This document shows, in pieces, positions 53,674-63,500 of a DNA stretch of 64,000 bases; the stretch's first letter is position 1; each line of letters starts with the position of its first letter. A program made the translations under genes and the position numbers. Source of the stretch: Deltaproteobacteria bacterium (GTDB lineage: Bacteria > Myxococcota_A > Polyangia > Polyangiales > Ga0077539). The notes under the pieces were generated by a model. The model was not told where the DNA came from, made no database searches, and worked only from the letters and a program-made list of their open reading frames with translations. The stretch lies in contig JAUXYJ010000068.1 in NCBI GenBank assembly GCA_030694465.1, positions 62,001 through 126,000 of the forward strand. Reading direction: 5' to 3'.

Positions 53674-54733
53674 TCTGTTCTGCGATCTGCCTTGCGCGAA
53701 CGCGCTCTCGGAGCGCCGTCAAGAGCGCAAACAGCGCGGACACTCCCAGCGTCCACGCCGCCAAGCGAGGCCACGAAATGAGACTGCGCGGACCTTGTGA
53801 GCCGACGTGAGCGGCGAGCGCGGTGATCACATCAGGGTCGTCGACGCCTTGGTAAATAAACGATAGATTTCCGCTCGTTGCGGGAGCAAACCACTCGACC
53901 CGGCGCGCGAGGGTGAGCGGCTCGTCGGTCTCAAACCTGGACCACATCGCGTCCACGTTGCGCGCGGCTGTGAACGGCGTGGGCTGGACCAAGACGCGCG
54001 CCTGGCCGCCACTTCCACTCGCCGCGACGCGCCTCGCGATGTCACCCGCCATGCGTTGACGGTCCTCGGTGCTGCCAAATCCGCCCTCTGCTTGGATGAG
54101 CTGAAGCATCGCAAACGCTCGGGTCCCAGAGGCCGTCATGCAGCGCACCACGGTGCGCGCCGCACCGTTGGCCAACACTGAAAAATCACTGGGACATCGT
54201 GCGCGTAGGTCAGGGCTCTCGGGCGCCCCCCACGGCGTCGCGCCTTCGATGGTCTCGAGCCACGCGGCCATCACGGGCGGCTGAATGATCGCCGCGCGAG
54301 GCCCGTGCACCACCGAGAGCAACCCGTAGCGGCGGCCCGCAGACAAAAAATACACATCTGCGACGAGGTTTCCGTCGGTGAGCTCAGCGGTCATGCTCCA
54401 CCGCGCGCGCGATCCCGCGAACACCTCGCTGGCCACGGATCGATCCGCGGCAAACCCTTGCGCGATCGCCCACTGGCGGAGCGTTGCCTCACTGGGCGCG
54501 CCGCTCAGACTCCACCGCCACCAGACCGTCGTGCGCTCACGGAGCTCACCCAACGCGCTGCACGCGCCCAAGGTGGCCGCCATCCCTGCCGGGGGTGCAG
54601 CGGTGCTCACCACCCACCCTTGCGGACACGGTGGCGCCGCCAGGGCCTTTGCGCGCAATGTCCAGCCTGCCGCGAGGCCTCCCCCAACCATCGCTCCCAG
54701 CAACGCGCCCCCAATGACTCTCAACACTCTCAC
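53654..54733 (-). CDS. membrane-anchored protein of unknown function
   Basis: The 359-residue protein starts at GTG 54733, with AGGGAG about 8 nt upstream; the longer frame to 54790 precedes that site. Hydrophobic segments lie at the N-terminus (VIGGALLGAMVGGGLAAGW) and near the C-terminus (LAAWTLGVSALFALLTAL), leaving about 280 residues between them outside the cytoplasm. Four Cys occur in that loop. It is followed by a basic cytoplasmic tail (RERVRARQ). No family was recognised. It overlaps the convergent three-helix gene by 20 nt, so any relation is positional only. Confidence 0.5.
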   Translation of the reverse strand: MRVLRVIGGALLGAMVGGGLAAGWTLRAKALAAPPCPQGWVVSTAAPPAGMAATLGACSALGELRERTTVWWRWSLSGAPSEATLRQWAIAQGFAADRSVASEVFAGSRARWSMTAELTDGNLVADVYFLSAGRRYGLLSVVHGPRAAIIQPPVMAAWLETIEGATPWGAPESPDLRARCPSDFSVLANGAARTVVRCMTASGTRAFAMLQLIQAEGGFGSTEDRQRMAGDIARRVAASGSGGQARVLVQPTPFTAARNVDAMWSRFETDEPLTLARRVEWFAPATSGNLSFIYQGVDDPDVITALAAHVGSQGPRSLISWPRLAAWTLGVSALFALLTALRERVRARQIAEQTKGQGR

Positions 54734-55077
54734 GCCATGCTCCCTGCTTCGCGGTGCCCCAATGCTGAGCCCAGAGCCAAGCTCGCACACTCACAGGCCC
54801 AGGCGACAGAGCCAAAGCACCCCAGTCACAGACATCACGACGGCGGTCCCAGGGGTGGGTTTGCGTCGCGTGTATTCTGCACGTGGGAGAAAAACAAAGG
54901 GACGAGACGTCGGTGGATGAGTGCTTTGGTCTACGGCCACTCTCGGTGACTCGCTCCAATGCGGATCCAACGCTGACGTTCGTCCCTCGCAGAGCCGCGA
55001 CCCGCGCGACTCACAATGAACGAGTATTGCTCTTTTCGCACTTTGCGCAAGTCCAAAACTCACAGCATCGAACTTTT
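54734..55077. other. 344-nt intergenic region
   Basis: The region lies between the start of the minus-strand anchored gene and the end of the next minus-strand gene. It includes the ribosome-binding site at 54740-54746 and a T-run (55074-55079) without an adjoining hairpin. Open frames of 60-90 codons on both strands lack ribosome-binding sites and coding character. I see no RNA gene. Confidence 0.4.
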
Positions 55078-55743
55078 TTACCGGAGCTCTCCGTCTGGGC
55101 TGGCGAGCTGAGCGAGCAAGTGGTTGAAGTCCGCGGCTGTATCAAGCCATCGCGACGGGAGGGCGTGCGTGTGGGGTTGCGCGAGACAGAGCTGCTCGTG
55201 GGCGCGCGCGGCTTGGTCTCTGAGCGAGTCCAGATCCGACGCATCGAGACCGATGACTTCGCGGTTGAGTGACAACCACACCAGCGCAGCGAGGTCGCAC
55301 TGAAGCTCGGTCGCTGCGCGCGCCTCGAAGCTTCCGTGGTTGTGAAAATGCGACCAGTCGTGCAGCCCCCAGAACAGCGCGTCGAGGTTGTCTGCGATCA
55401 GCCAGAGCACACTTCGCGGCTCAATTCGCTGCTCAAACAGCTCGTCGGTCGCGTCATCAATGGCGTACGGCGCGAGGCACATGGCTTCACCCACGCCCGA
55501 GGCTCGCCCGACATGGAGCCTCGCGAGCTCCGCAGGGATGCGCAGCACCTCGCGCGAAAACACGAAGGCCATGCCAGTGGGGTCTGTGCTCCGCGCGTTG
55601 CGCACGAGCGCTGGTGCGTGGCATCGCCAGGTGATGGTGGTCGAGGGCCACCACGCGAAGTGGTCAAACACGCCCTCCCCCACGAGACAGGGCAGCGGAG
55701 GAGTGAGCAGCTCGACGTCGCGCCAAGGTTCGCGGTCCACCAT
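55078..55743 (-). CDS. hypothetical protein with His-rich motif
   Basis: The 221-residue protein starts at ATG 55743; the frame open to 55770 adds nine residues without support. It has no signal peptide or membrane segment. A stretch LFWGLHDWSHFHNHGSFE in the middle has four His spaced as H-x3-H-x-H-x-H and could bind a metal. An FHNHG segment followed by an acidic helix (ATELQCDLAALVW) resembles a helical metal-site protein. The neighbour at 55794 is divergent with a 50-nt gap. No family was recognised. Confidence 0.5.
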   Translation of the reverse strand: MVDREPWRDVELLTPPLPCLVGEGVFDHFAWWPSTTITWRCHAPALVRNARSTDPTGMAFVFSREVLRIPAELARLHVGRASGVGEAMCLAPYAIDDATDELFEQRIEPRSVLWLIADNLDALFWGLHDWSHFHNHGSFEARAATELQCDLAALVWLSLNREVIGLDASDLDSLRDQAARAHEQLCLAQPHTHALPSRWLDTAADFNHLLAQLASPDGELR

Positions 55744-55793
55744 ACGCGGCGATGTACCCCAAGTCGGCAAAGCTAGGCTACACCTCGGACTCC

Positions 55794-56231
55794 ATGACGA
55801 TGATCAAGTCGATCCCCGGGCTGCTTGCCTCACTCGCGCTCAGCGTGACGCTCATTCACTGCGGCGAAGCCCCTCCGGCGTACTCTGAAGTGCAAGCCAT
55901 CTTGACCAGCTCTTGTGCGGTCGGCAACAGCTCGTGCCACAACAGCGCGAGCGGTATGGCGCGGTTTCCGGGGCTGGCGGCAGCGATGACACCTGCATCG
56001 ATTGTGTCTGTCAATTCGCAGCAGATCGCGATGCCCTTGGTCACGCCTGGGAGCCTCGAGCGGAGCTATCTCTGGCACAAAATCAACGGCACGATGAGCA
56101 CGCTCAGCGAGTGTCGCGCGATGGGCGCCGACTGTGGACAGCGCATGCCCATGGTCGGCGGCGGCGAGCTCTCGATGATGCAACTGGACGTCATCCGACG
56201 ATGGATCTTGGCCGGCGCCCCCTCGCGCTAG
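55794..56231 (+). CDS. small cytochrome-c-like lipoprotein with CX6CH motif
   Basis: The 145-residue lipoprotein starts at ATG 55794 with a signal ending LIHC. The mature part reads AILTSSC, then CHNSASG, giving C-x6-C-H rather than C-x2-C-H. It is followed by VTPGSLERSYLWHKI, a short Cys-containing insertion and QRMPMVGG before a final helix ending WILAGAP. This layout, with a Met near the C-terminus, resembles the planctomycete/myxobacterial cytochrome-c-like domain in which a haem or a metal is held. The wide cysteine spacing makes covalent haem attachment doubtful. The role is unknown. The longer frame from 55752 lacks signal character. Confidence 0.6.
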   Translation: MTMIKSIPGLLASLALSVTLIHCGEAPPAYSEVQAILTSSCAVGNSSCHNSASGMARFPGLAAAMTPASIVSVNSQQIAMPLVTPGSLERSYLWHKINGTMSTLSECRAMGADCGQRMPMVGGGELSMMQLDVIRRWILAGAPSR

Positions 56232-56239
56232 CTTCGCGC

Positions 56240-57724
56240 TTAGACCCTGGCAAAATCCAGGAAGCCCTTGTCCACATCGAAGGACAAGAGCCTCACTCGA
56301 AAGCGATCGCCTACGTCTTTGCCATGCCAGCCACGCTCAAGCCGCCCTTCGACCGCGGGGTGCTTGAGACGCACCCAGGTGCCCTTGGAGCTCGCGCCCA
56401 CAACCACAGCGCTAAACGTGTCGCCCACTCGGTCCGCCATCAACAGCGCAGCCGCGCTCTTTTGCACCTTTCGCTCGACCTTCTTCGCAGAGTGCTCGCG
56501 CTCTGAGCAGTGCTCTCCGAGGCGCACGAGGTCATCGAACGAGTAAGGGCTGTTGTGTCCAGCGTGCAACGCCAGCAAGAGCCGCTGCGAGATCACGTCG
56601 GGATAGCGTCGGTTGGGCGCGGTGGTGTGTGCGTAGTCTTCGATGGCCAAACCAAAGTGCCCTGGCTTGGGACCATTGGGGGCCTTCGCGAGATACTCAC
56701 CGCGTCCCACGAGTTTGATAACAGCCAGCGAAATCGCAGAGAATTCTTCGGGCTTATCGATCCTGATCGCGCGCAAAAACGCGGCGAGCGCCGAGGGCGA
56801 GGCCACGGGCGGGAGTTTAAAATCGTAGGCCGCTGCGAGGTCCACGATGCGGTCCCAGCGCTCGGGGGTCTTCACGGCCCGGCGGAGGGTGGGATATCCC
56901 GCCGCGTCCAGGCTCCGCGCTACCGCTTGGTTAGTCGCGATCATCAGCGACTCGATGACTTCGTTGGCTTGGTTTTGCTTGCGGTAAGTGACGTCGATCA
57001 CGCGACCGGATGCGTCGCGGACCGTCTTGGGTTCGGAGTTGTCCAGACCGAGCGCGCCGTTGTCAATGCGGCGCTGACGCAGCGCCTGGGCGATCTTGTC
57101 GTGCCAGCGAATTTGCTGCTCGATCATCGGATCTCCGGCGATGCGCTTGGGGACTTCGCCGCGCCCCTCGAGCCACGGACCGACGCGGTCGTAGTCAAGC
57201 TTGGCGAGGTTGCGCACGACGGCCGGGTAGTGCGCAGATCGCAGGACCTGACCGTCCGGCGTGATGTCCATTTCGGTGACGATCGACAGCCGCGTTTCAC
57301 CCGGAAGCAGCGACGTCGCCGCCTCGCTCATCGAGCGATCGATCATCGGAAACATGCCGCCCGCCGTGTAAATCGACGTGGAATTTTGCATGGCTGCGTG
57401 ATCGACCGGCGACCCCAAGGGCGCGTAGCAGTCGACATCCGAGATCGCCACATAGAGACGAAAGACGCCGTTCTCTAGCTCCTCGGCGACCTCTAGCTGG
57501 TCGAGGTCTTTGGACTCTTCGTTGTCAATCGAGGTCCACGGAAGGTGGGTTAAATCCCTCGCGTCGCGCTCGCGGATGGCGGTCCCGAGCGTTGGCAGAC
57601 TGCGCAGCTGCTCGCGCGCGTCCGGGGGTGTCTCGACGATAAAGTCGCGCTCCAGCAGAGCCTTTTTCGCAATCTCGTGTAGGTCGATGCGATCATCGAT
57701 CCCATTGTTGTCGCGGTCGATCAT
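56240..57724 (-). CDS. RNB-domain (RNase II/R family) ribonuclease
   Basis: The 494-residue protein starts at ATG 57724 behind a strong AGGAGGGAG; the frame open to 57799 precedes that site. The RNB active site reads SIDNEESKDLDQLEV (65-79). Asp67, Asp73 and Asp75 correspond to the first three acidic residues of RNase II, while the fourth is Gln76. A further family motif, HTTAPNRRYPDVISQRLLLALH, lies near 390-411 with the catalytic-loop Arg. A C-terminal S1-like segment (about 450-494) follows. It should degrade single-stranded RNA 3' to 5' in the cytoplasm. The N-terminal cold-shock domains of canonical RNase R are absent. The D-to-Q form defines a branch I recall from cyanobacteria and proteobacteria. 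Confidence 0.85.
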   Translation of the reverse strand: MIDRDNNGIDDRIDLHEIAKKALLERDFIVETPPDAREQLRSLPTLGTAIRERDARDLTHLPWTSIDNEESKDLDQLEVAEELENGVFRLYVAISDVDCYAPLGSPVDHAAMQNSTSIYTAGGMFPMIDRSMSEAATSLLPGETRLSIVTEMDITPDGQVLRSAHYPAVVRNLAKLDYDRVGPWLEGRGEVPKRIAGDPMIEQQIRWHDKIAQALRQRRIDNGALGLDNSEPKTVRDASGRVIDVTYRKQNQANEVIESLMIATNQAVARSLDAAGYPTLRRAVKTPERWDRIVDLAAAYDFKLPPVASPSALAAFLRAIRIDKPEEFSAISLAVIKLVGRGEYLAKAPNGPKPGHFGLAIEDYAHTTAPNRRYPDVISQRLLLALHAGHNSPYSFDDLVRLGEHCSEREHSAKKVERKVQKSAAALLMADRVGDTFSAVVVGASSKGTWVRLKHPAVEGRLERGWHGKDVGDRFRVRLLSFDVDKGFLDFARV

Positions 57725-57820
57725 GGGGCAGCTCCCTCCTCTCGGAGCACGCCCCAGCATCCCACATCTCCCGCTGTGCACTGAGACAATCCTCGCCACC
57801 CGTGCCGCTCGGTCGGTGTC

Positions 57821-58990
57821 TCACTTCACGTGGGCTTCAAAGGTCATCCCAGCGCGCTCAAGTCTCGCTCGGAGCGCGTCGCCCATCGCGACCGCGGGGG
57901 TGAGCACGCCGGCAAACGGAGGTAGGTCTGCTTGGTCAAATGCAAGACAAAGCGCGCTCTCGGCGACCATCTTCGCCGTCTCGCTGTAGCCAGGATCGCC
58001 GCCCTTGACGAGCACGTACCCAGAACGCGCCTCGGTTCGCCCTTCGTAGCGACACTCAAACCAGCTGCGGTCACGCGTGGCTTGGTCGGGTCCGTCCCCT
58101 GACGGGATCTTCGATGCCAACCAGTTCTTGGTCACTTCGGCCTGCGCAAACGCAGCGACCGCTGCGACACCGCCCACGAGCCCGATCACTTGCGGCAGCC
58201 GCTTGAGCGCGATGTAGTGGGCATAGCGAACATCGGGTCCATAGCTGCTCAGCGTTCGTGCGGACTGAAGAACAATCCACGGATCAATGGTGGGCATCGG
58301 AAGCACCCACGCGCGCAGCGACTTGCGGTAGCCGGGCTTGGACGCGAGGGCGCGAATGGTGCGTCCCTGCGGTTGCGGACGACGTGTCGATCCGCCAGAT
58401 GATTTGCTGTGCCGCAGCTCGCTCATCGCGTTGAGCGCGGACTGCCACGTGCCGCCAGAGAGCTTGCCATTGGCGCGGACAAAGCCCTCAACCTCGAAGA
58501 AGCGCAGCGGCGCGAGGAGCTGCGCCAACCAGTGCACGCCCAGGTCATGCGGCACGCTGTCAAAGCCACAACAGTGAACAATTCTCACACCTGCTTCGCG
58601 CGCAGGACCATCATATTGTGTGAGCATTTGCTGCACAAAAGCGGGCTCACCTGTGATGTCTGCGTAGTGTGTGCGCTGCGCTACGCAGGCACCGACGACT
58701 CCCGCACCGTACTTGGCATACGGGCCGACGGTGGTCAGCACGACGCGCGTGCGGCTGGCCATGCTCTCGAGCTCTTGCGCGTTGTCGGTGTTCGCCTCGA
58801 TGATCTCGGGCGAGACCCCAACTCCCTCGAGCTGCTGGTGAACCGACGCGAGCTTGGCGCGTGATCGGCCTGCGATTGCCCAGCGCAACGGTCGCGCTGT
58901 GGTCGCCGTCGCGAGGTAGCGCGCGACCAGCTGTCCGGTAAAACCAGTCGCTCCGAGGAGGACCAAATCAAACTCACGTTCGTGCTCCAT
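57821..58990 (-). CDS. saccharopine-dehydrogenase-like NAD(P)-binding reductase
   Basis: The 389-residue protein begins with a Rossmann loop, LVLLGATGFTGQLVARYL (G-A-T-G-F-T-G), then WAIAGRSRAKL. It continues with TTVGPYAKYG, YADITGE and HCCGFDSVPHDLG. These are the features of the saccharopine dehydrogenase-like oxidoreductases, including the mycobacterial trans-acting enoyl reductases. The reduction target is unknown; lipid or polyketide reduction is common in relatives. A hydrophobic stretch (IGLVGGVAAVAAFA) near 270 may be a membrane-associated helix. The gene ends 97 nt before the RNB gene on the same strand, so it may belong to the same transcript. Confidence 0.85.
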   Translation of the reverse strand: MEHEREFDLVLLGATGFTGQLVARYLATATTARPLRWAIAGRSRAKLASVHQQLEGVGVSPEIIEANTDNAQELESMASRTRVVLTTVGPYAKYGAGVVGACVAQRTHYADITGEPAFVQQMLTQYDGPAREAGVRIVHCCGFDSVPHDLGVHWLAQLLAPLRFFEVEGFVRANGKLSGGTWQSALNAMSELRHSKSSGGSTRRPQPQGRTIRALASKPGYRKSLRAWVLPMPTIDPWIVLQSARTLSSYGPDVRYAHYIALKRLPQVIGLVGGVAAVAAFAQAEVTKNWLASKIPSGDGPDQATRDRSWFECRYEGRTEARSGYVLVKGGDPGYSETAKMVAESALCLAFDQADLPPFAGVLTPAVAMGDALRARLERAGMTFEAHVK

Positions 58991-59124
58991 GTGGGCGCAG
59001 TGTCACGCAGCGAGCGCGTGTCGCGCTAGCCCCAACCGGCGACGAGCGAGCAATTCGTTCCCCCTCTGATGCCCTTTAAGAACGCAGACAAATCAGCGAA
59101 GATGGTCATCCGCGCTGCCTACGC

Positions 59125-60120
59125 TCAGACGCTCCGAACCCGCTCAGATTCGGTCACTTCGACGCGATCAAACCGCGCGGCACCCTCCGGGAGAGCGGCC
59201 GGTGTGGCTGTGACGCTCAGCGCATCGGGATCTTGCAGATAGAGCGAGATCACTTCGCGCAGAGGGCCCATGAGCAGGTCTGCGAGCACATCTCCTGCGT
59301 CGCTCATCGCGCGGACTCGCAGCTCGCGCGCCAACCGAGCGGGCACCTCGCCGGTGGTCTTCGGCAGCGCGGAGAGCGCGGCAGAGAGCACAGACGCGAG
59401 GATCGCGGCGCCGAGCTCGGTCTCGAGAAAGACCGCCACGCGCGCGCGAAATGCGTCGTCGCCAGGGGACAAGTGACGCGTGAGCAAGCCCACGAGGGGC
59501 TCGCGCATGAGCTTCACAAACTGCGAACCGGCGGTGCGCCAGCCGGCCTCGGTCGCTTCGACCTGGAGCTTGTCCAACAGTGGATTTAAGACTTGGTTCT
59601 TCACGGTTGCCTCTTGAGTAGTGGGAGTCATGGTTGCCGAAGTGGGGGCTGTCGTGGGCGCCTCGACGGAGAGCCCTCGTGCGAATTCTGCAAGGCTTTT
59701 TGCAGTACGTTGGAGCCACGTCTTGCTAGCGATCGAGAGCTCAGGGTCGTCTAGAATGGCCCTCTCCGCGAGGCCCTCTGCCGCGTCGAGAGAGAGCCAC
59801 GCGAGAGACTCGTTGAGCACCTGCGGCGCGATCGAGCGGGCCGAACGCCGCACACGATCGGCGCCCTCGGCGAACACCTCGCGAGGGCGCGCCTGGGGTC
59901 GCGCGAGGCGCGTCAGTCCGTGGCTCAGCTGATCGAAGTACGCGATGACCACCGACGGATTTGCGCGGTGCTTTGTGCTCGCGTTGCGCACCTCAAGCAG
60001 CACCTTTCGGGCTGCCGAAATCGCGTGATCGAGCTCGGCCGCGGCTGGCATTACGTCGTTGGCGCGCGCGTCCGGGAGGCTGATCGCGGCCGCGAGCGCT
60101 TGGCTGAATTCGGTCTTCAT
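59125..60120 (-). CDS. hypothetical helical protein
   Basis: The 331-residue protein starts at ATG 60120 with GAGGG about 7 nt upstream; the longer frame to 60267 precedes it. It is strongly helical, Ala/Leu/Arg-rich, without signal peptide or membrane segment. A Pro/Thr-rich linker (about 160-180) separates two parts. Asp and Arg repeats such as LDDPELSIASK and ALSALPKTT do not match any family I know. No cysteine pattern or catalytic motif is visible. It is divergent from the sigma-54 activator at 60550, so shared control is possible. The function is unknown. Confidence 0.5.
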   Translation of the reverse strand: MKTEFSQALAAAISLPDARANDVMPAAAELDHAISAARKVLLEVRNASTKHRANPSVVIAYFDQLSHGLTRLARPQARPREVFAEGADRVRRSARSIAPQVLNESLAWLSLDAAEGLAERAILDDPELSIASKTWLQRTAKSLAEFARGLSVEAPTTAPTSATMTPTTQEATVKNQVLNPLLDKLQVEATEAGWRTAGSQFVKLMREPLVGLLTRHLSPGDDAFRARVAVFLETELGAAILASVLSAALSALPKTTGEVPARLARELRVRAMSDAGDVLADLLMGPLREVISLYLQDPDALSVTATPAALPEGAARFDRVEVTESERVRSV

Positions 60121-60549
60121 CGTCTGCCCTCGGGTTGAAAAAATGGCGGCGGTACAGCCCCCATGTGTGTGAGGTTCGGATCGTGCTGCGAGAGATTGAC
60201 TCGCGCGAACGGGCTCTTGCGGGCGCTGATGCGCAGCTCGCGTCGAGACGAAGCGATGCATGCGCATGTTGAAGTGCCGTTCGTCGGGTGTTTGGGTAAG
60301 GTCCGTGGCGTGGAGGTGCGCCGCGATTGGGCGATGGCACCATCACGTGTGCTGTGTGCTTTTTTGCTGATCGATCGTGCAAAGGCCAGCGGGCAAAGCT
60401 CACGCGCCGCACGGGGCCTGCTCAGGCGACAGTGGCGGATGAGTGAGCACGCGCGCGCCGACGGTCAAGCGACAAAATTTGTCTTTGCGCTGCTTGCCTG
60501 CTGCGAGAAGTAACCGCGAGCGAATCGTGTACGCTTGGAGCATCTCGAG
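60121..60549. other. 429-nt divergent intergenic region
   Basis: The gap lies between the divergent helical-protein gene and the sigma-54 activator gene. An open frame at 60163-60513 (116 codons) lacks a ribosome-binding site and coding character, and I treat it as non-coding. TTGGAG at 60535-60540 is the probable ribosome-binding site for the activator. No promoter could be defined by eye. Confidence 0.4.
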
Positions 60550-63500
60550 ATGGCCACTTGTCACGGTCGCGAGCGCGAGCTTGCGTTTATTCTTTCGCGC
60601 CTAGAGGCGACCAGCGCCCACGGCACGGGCTTGGTCGCTGTGGGAGGGCCCGCGGGGATCGGAAAGTCGACGCTCTTGACGGAGGTTCGCGAGCGGGCTC
60701 GGCTCGGTGGCTTCGCGGTGCTCGAGGGGTACTGTGTCCCGCATGCGGCCTTCGCCCCGTGGAGCGCGATCGCTGGGCAGGCCCTGGCTTTTTTGCGTGC
60801 AAAACAAGAGCAAGAGCAGCTCCCGCCAGGAGACCTTGAGGCGCTGGCGCCGTTGATTTCGGGCCGCCCCCCACGCGAAAAAGACGAAGACGACGAGGGC
60901 GCGCTGCGCTTCGCAGAGGCTGTCGCTCGGTTGCTCGCCGCGGTGGGCCGCGTGCGCCCTGTGCTGGTCTTGCTGCGCGCGTTTCAACACATTGACGACT
61001 CGTCGCAGGTCCTCTTGCGTACGCTTCTCGACACAGCGGGCCCCGTCGGAGAGCCCACTCCCGGAGCTCCGGCCGCGTTGGTCTTGGTTGCGCATCGCCC
61101 CGGTCACCAGCGAGACCTCGCCGACCATCCGCGGGTCGCGACGGTCAACCTTGAGGGGCTCGACCTCGATGGGGTGCGCAAGCTCGCCACGCAGGAGCAA
61201 TTTCTCACGCGATTGCACGCGATCACGGGAGGCTCACCCGACGCGATTCTCTCGCTGTTGGACCGCGCGTCCCTGCCCCGCGCAGCCGAGTCTCAGTCAC
61301 GAATCTCTCCGTTGGGTGAGCAGCAAAAGTTGCTCCTCGCGGCGCTCTCGCTCGCGGGTCGACCGCTCCCGATGCAGGTGCTCGCTGCCGCCCTCTCCGT
61401 CGATTCGAGCGCGGGTACGCGGCTGCTGCCAGCCCTCGTTGACGCGAAGCTGCTGTGGCGAGACCTGGACACGACGGTGGGCGACGTGGTGGTGGGCCTC
61501 GAGCTCGCGGATGACGGGCTCGCTGCGATTCACACGCTGGATGCCGACCGGATCGCAAAGCTCGAACACGGTCTCGGGGAAGCCTTGCAAGACTGGGGGC
61601 GCGTTTCTCCTGAAGAATCTCTGGCACATTTACTGCGTGGCGAGCGCCCCTCGGCGTTTGTCTCGCGCGCAGTCGAGATCGCAAAGCAGCTGCTCTTGCG
61701 CCACGCACCTGCGAGCGCGCTGCAGCTCATCAGCTCGAGCGCTGCACACGCGAGTCGCGAAGAGCTTCAGCTGCTGGCACCGATCGCCGTCGAGACCGCG
61801 CGCGCTGCAGGTCGCCCCTCGGACGCCCAGCGTGTCGTCGAAATGGCACGAAACGCTGCGCCCGAGAACGCAACACTCGCAAAACTCGAGGCAGAGCTCT
61901 CTCTCGCAGTGGGCGCCCTGGACGCGTGCGAGGCGGCACTTAAGCAAGCGAGGCTCTTGGACGACGCCTCTGTGCCGACGCTTCGAGGACAGATTGATGC
62001 GATCGCGGCCGAGCACGCCTTTCAGCGGGGCGCGTTGGGGGCCGCCGAGCAGTTCGCGCAGGCCGCGATCGACCACACGCCGGACACGAGCTCGGTGCAT
62101 GTTCAGGCACGAAATACGCTGACCAAAGTGTACCTCTGGCGCGGAGATCTCGACCGCGCTTGGGACTGGACCCAAGAGCACATCGCCACGGCGAGAGAGC
62201 GAAACGCGACGACCGAAATTCTCCGTGGGATTATTAACCTCGGCGTGATCGCGGTGAGACGCGGCGATCTCGACGACGCCGCGCGCCACTTCGAGACCGC
62301 GCGGTCGCTCTCGTCGCGTGGCGGCTCCATGATGATCCGTGGCGTTTTGCGCGAGAATCAGGCCGTACTGGCTCATCTTCGTGGGCACTTTGGCGAGGCC
62401 CTCACGCTCTATCAAGAGGCCCTGGGGATCTTGATCCGTGTAGGACATCGGCAGTTTTTGGCGCGCGTAGCGAACAACCTCGGAGAGCTCTACGTTCAGG
62501 TCGGCGAGAGCGCGCGTGCGCGGAGAATGTGCGACTACGCCGCGCAAGTGGGGCGCGGATTTGCGCGAGGTCTTGTAGCGGAGGGGCTGCTCTTGCGCGG
62601 ACAGATTGAGCTCTACGACGGACACCACGACCAGGCTCGCTCAGCCCTGCACGAGGCGCTCGCGATGTTCGCGCAGACCGGTGAAAAAGCACGCGCTGCG
62701 GAGGCCCACGTGCTCTTGGCTCGCGTCGCTCTCGCCGAGGGAGAGCTCACACGCGCGCGCGCTGCGCTTGAGCACATCGACGAAGACGTCGACGCGACCG
62801 GCGTTCGCGTCGCTTCAGAGCGGCTCAAGATCACCGCAGAGCTAAAGCGCGCCGAGGGCCTCGATGGCACAGAGCAAGCACGCGCCGCGCTGGTGTTGGC
62901 GGAGCGCGCAGGCGACACAGATCTCAGGCTACGCATTCACGTTTTGACTGGCAAATCGCTACTTGATCGTGGAGACATCGCGGGCGCCCGTGTTCAAATG
63001 GACGCCGCGATCGCGCTCCGCGAGCAGCTCTTGTCGCGCGTCGGCGAGGCGCTCCGTGACACCTACGAGAGCAGTCTTGAGCGTGCGGGACTCAGCAAGC
63101 TCAGGGCACAGATCGAGCAGACGCATGAGCGCCTGACACCGCAGCTCTCAAGCGATCAACCACGCCCTGCGCGCGTGAGTATCACAGACGATTTGCTCGG
63201 CGGTCTGATTGGCAGCGGGGCCGCCATGAGCGCGCTTCGGCGCCTGATCCTGCGCATTGGGCCTGCGGACACGACGGTATTACTCCGCGGCGAGACCGGC
63301 ACCGGCAAAGAGCGCGTGGCCGAGGCGATCCATCGGAGCTCTCGACGACGCAATGGCCCCCTGATCAAGGTCAACTGCGCTGCGATCGGCGAGGGCGTGT
63401 TGCTCAGTGAGCTATTTGGCCACGAAAAGGGCGCATACACGGGCGCGGTGGGGCGCCGCAAGGGGCGCTTCGAAGCAGCCGACGGTGGGACCATTTTTCT

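Noticed and set aside
56510..57478. 322-codon plus-strand frame opposite the RNB gene
   Set aside because: Antisense shadow; the RNB motifs on the other strand are unambiguous.
60163..60513. 116-codon plus-strand frame in the 60.1-60.5 kb gap
   Set aside because: No ribosome-binding site, no signal or domain, mixed composition; possibly an unrecognised small gene but unsupported.
61630..62628. 332-codon minus-strand frame and 376-codon alternative frame inside the sigma-54 activator
   Set aside because: The activator frame carries continuous domain motifs across this region.
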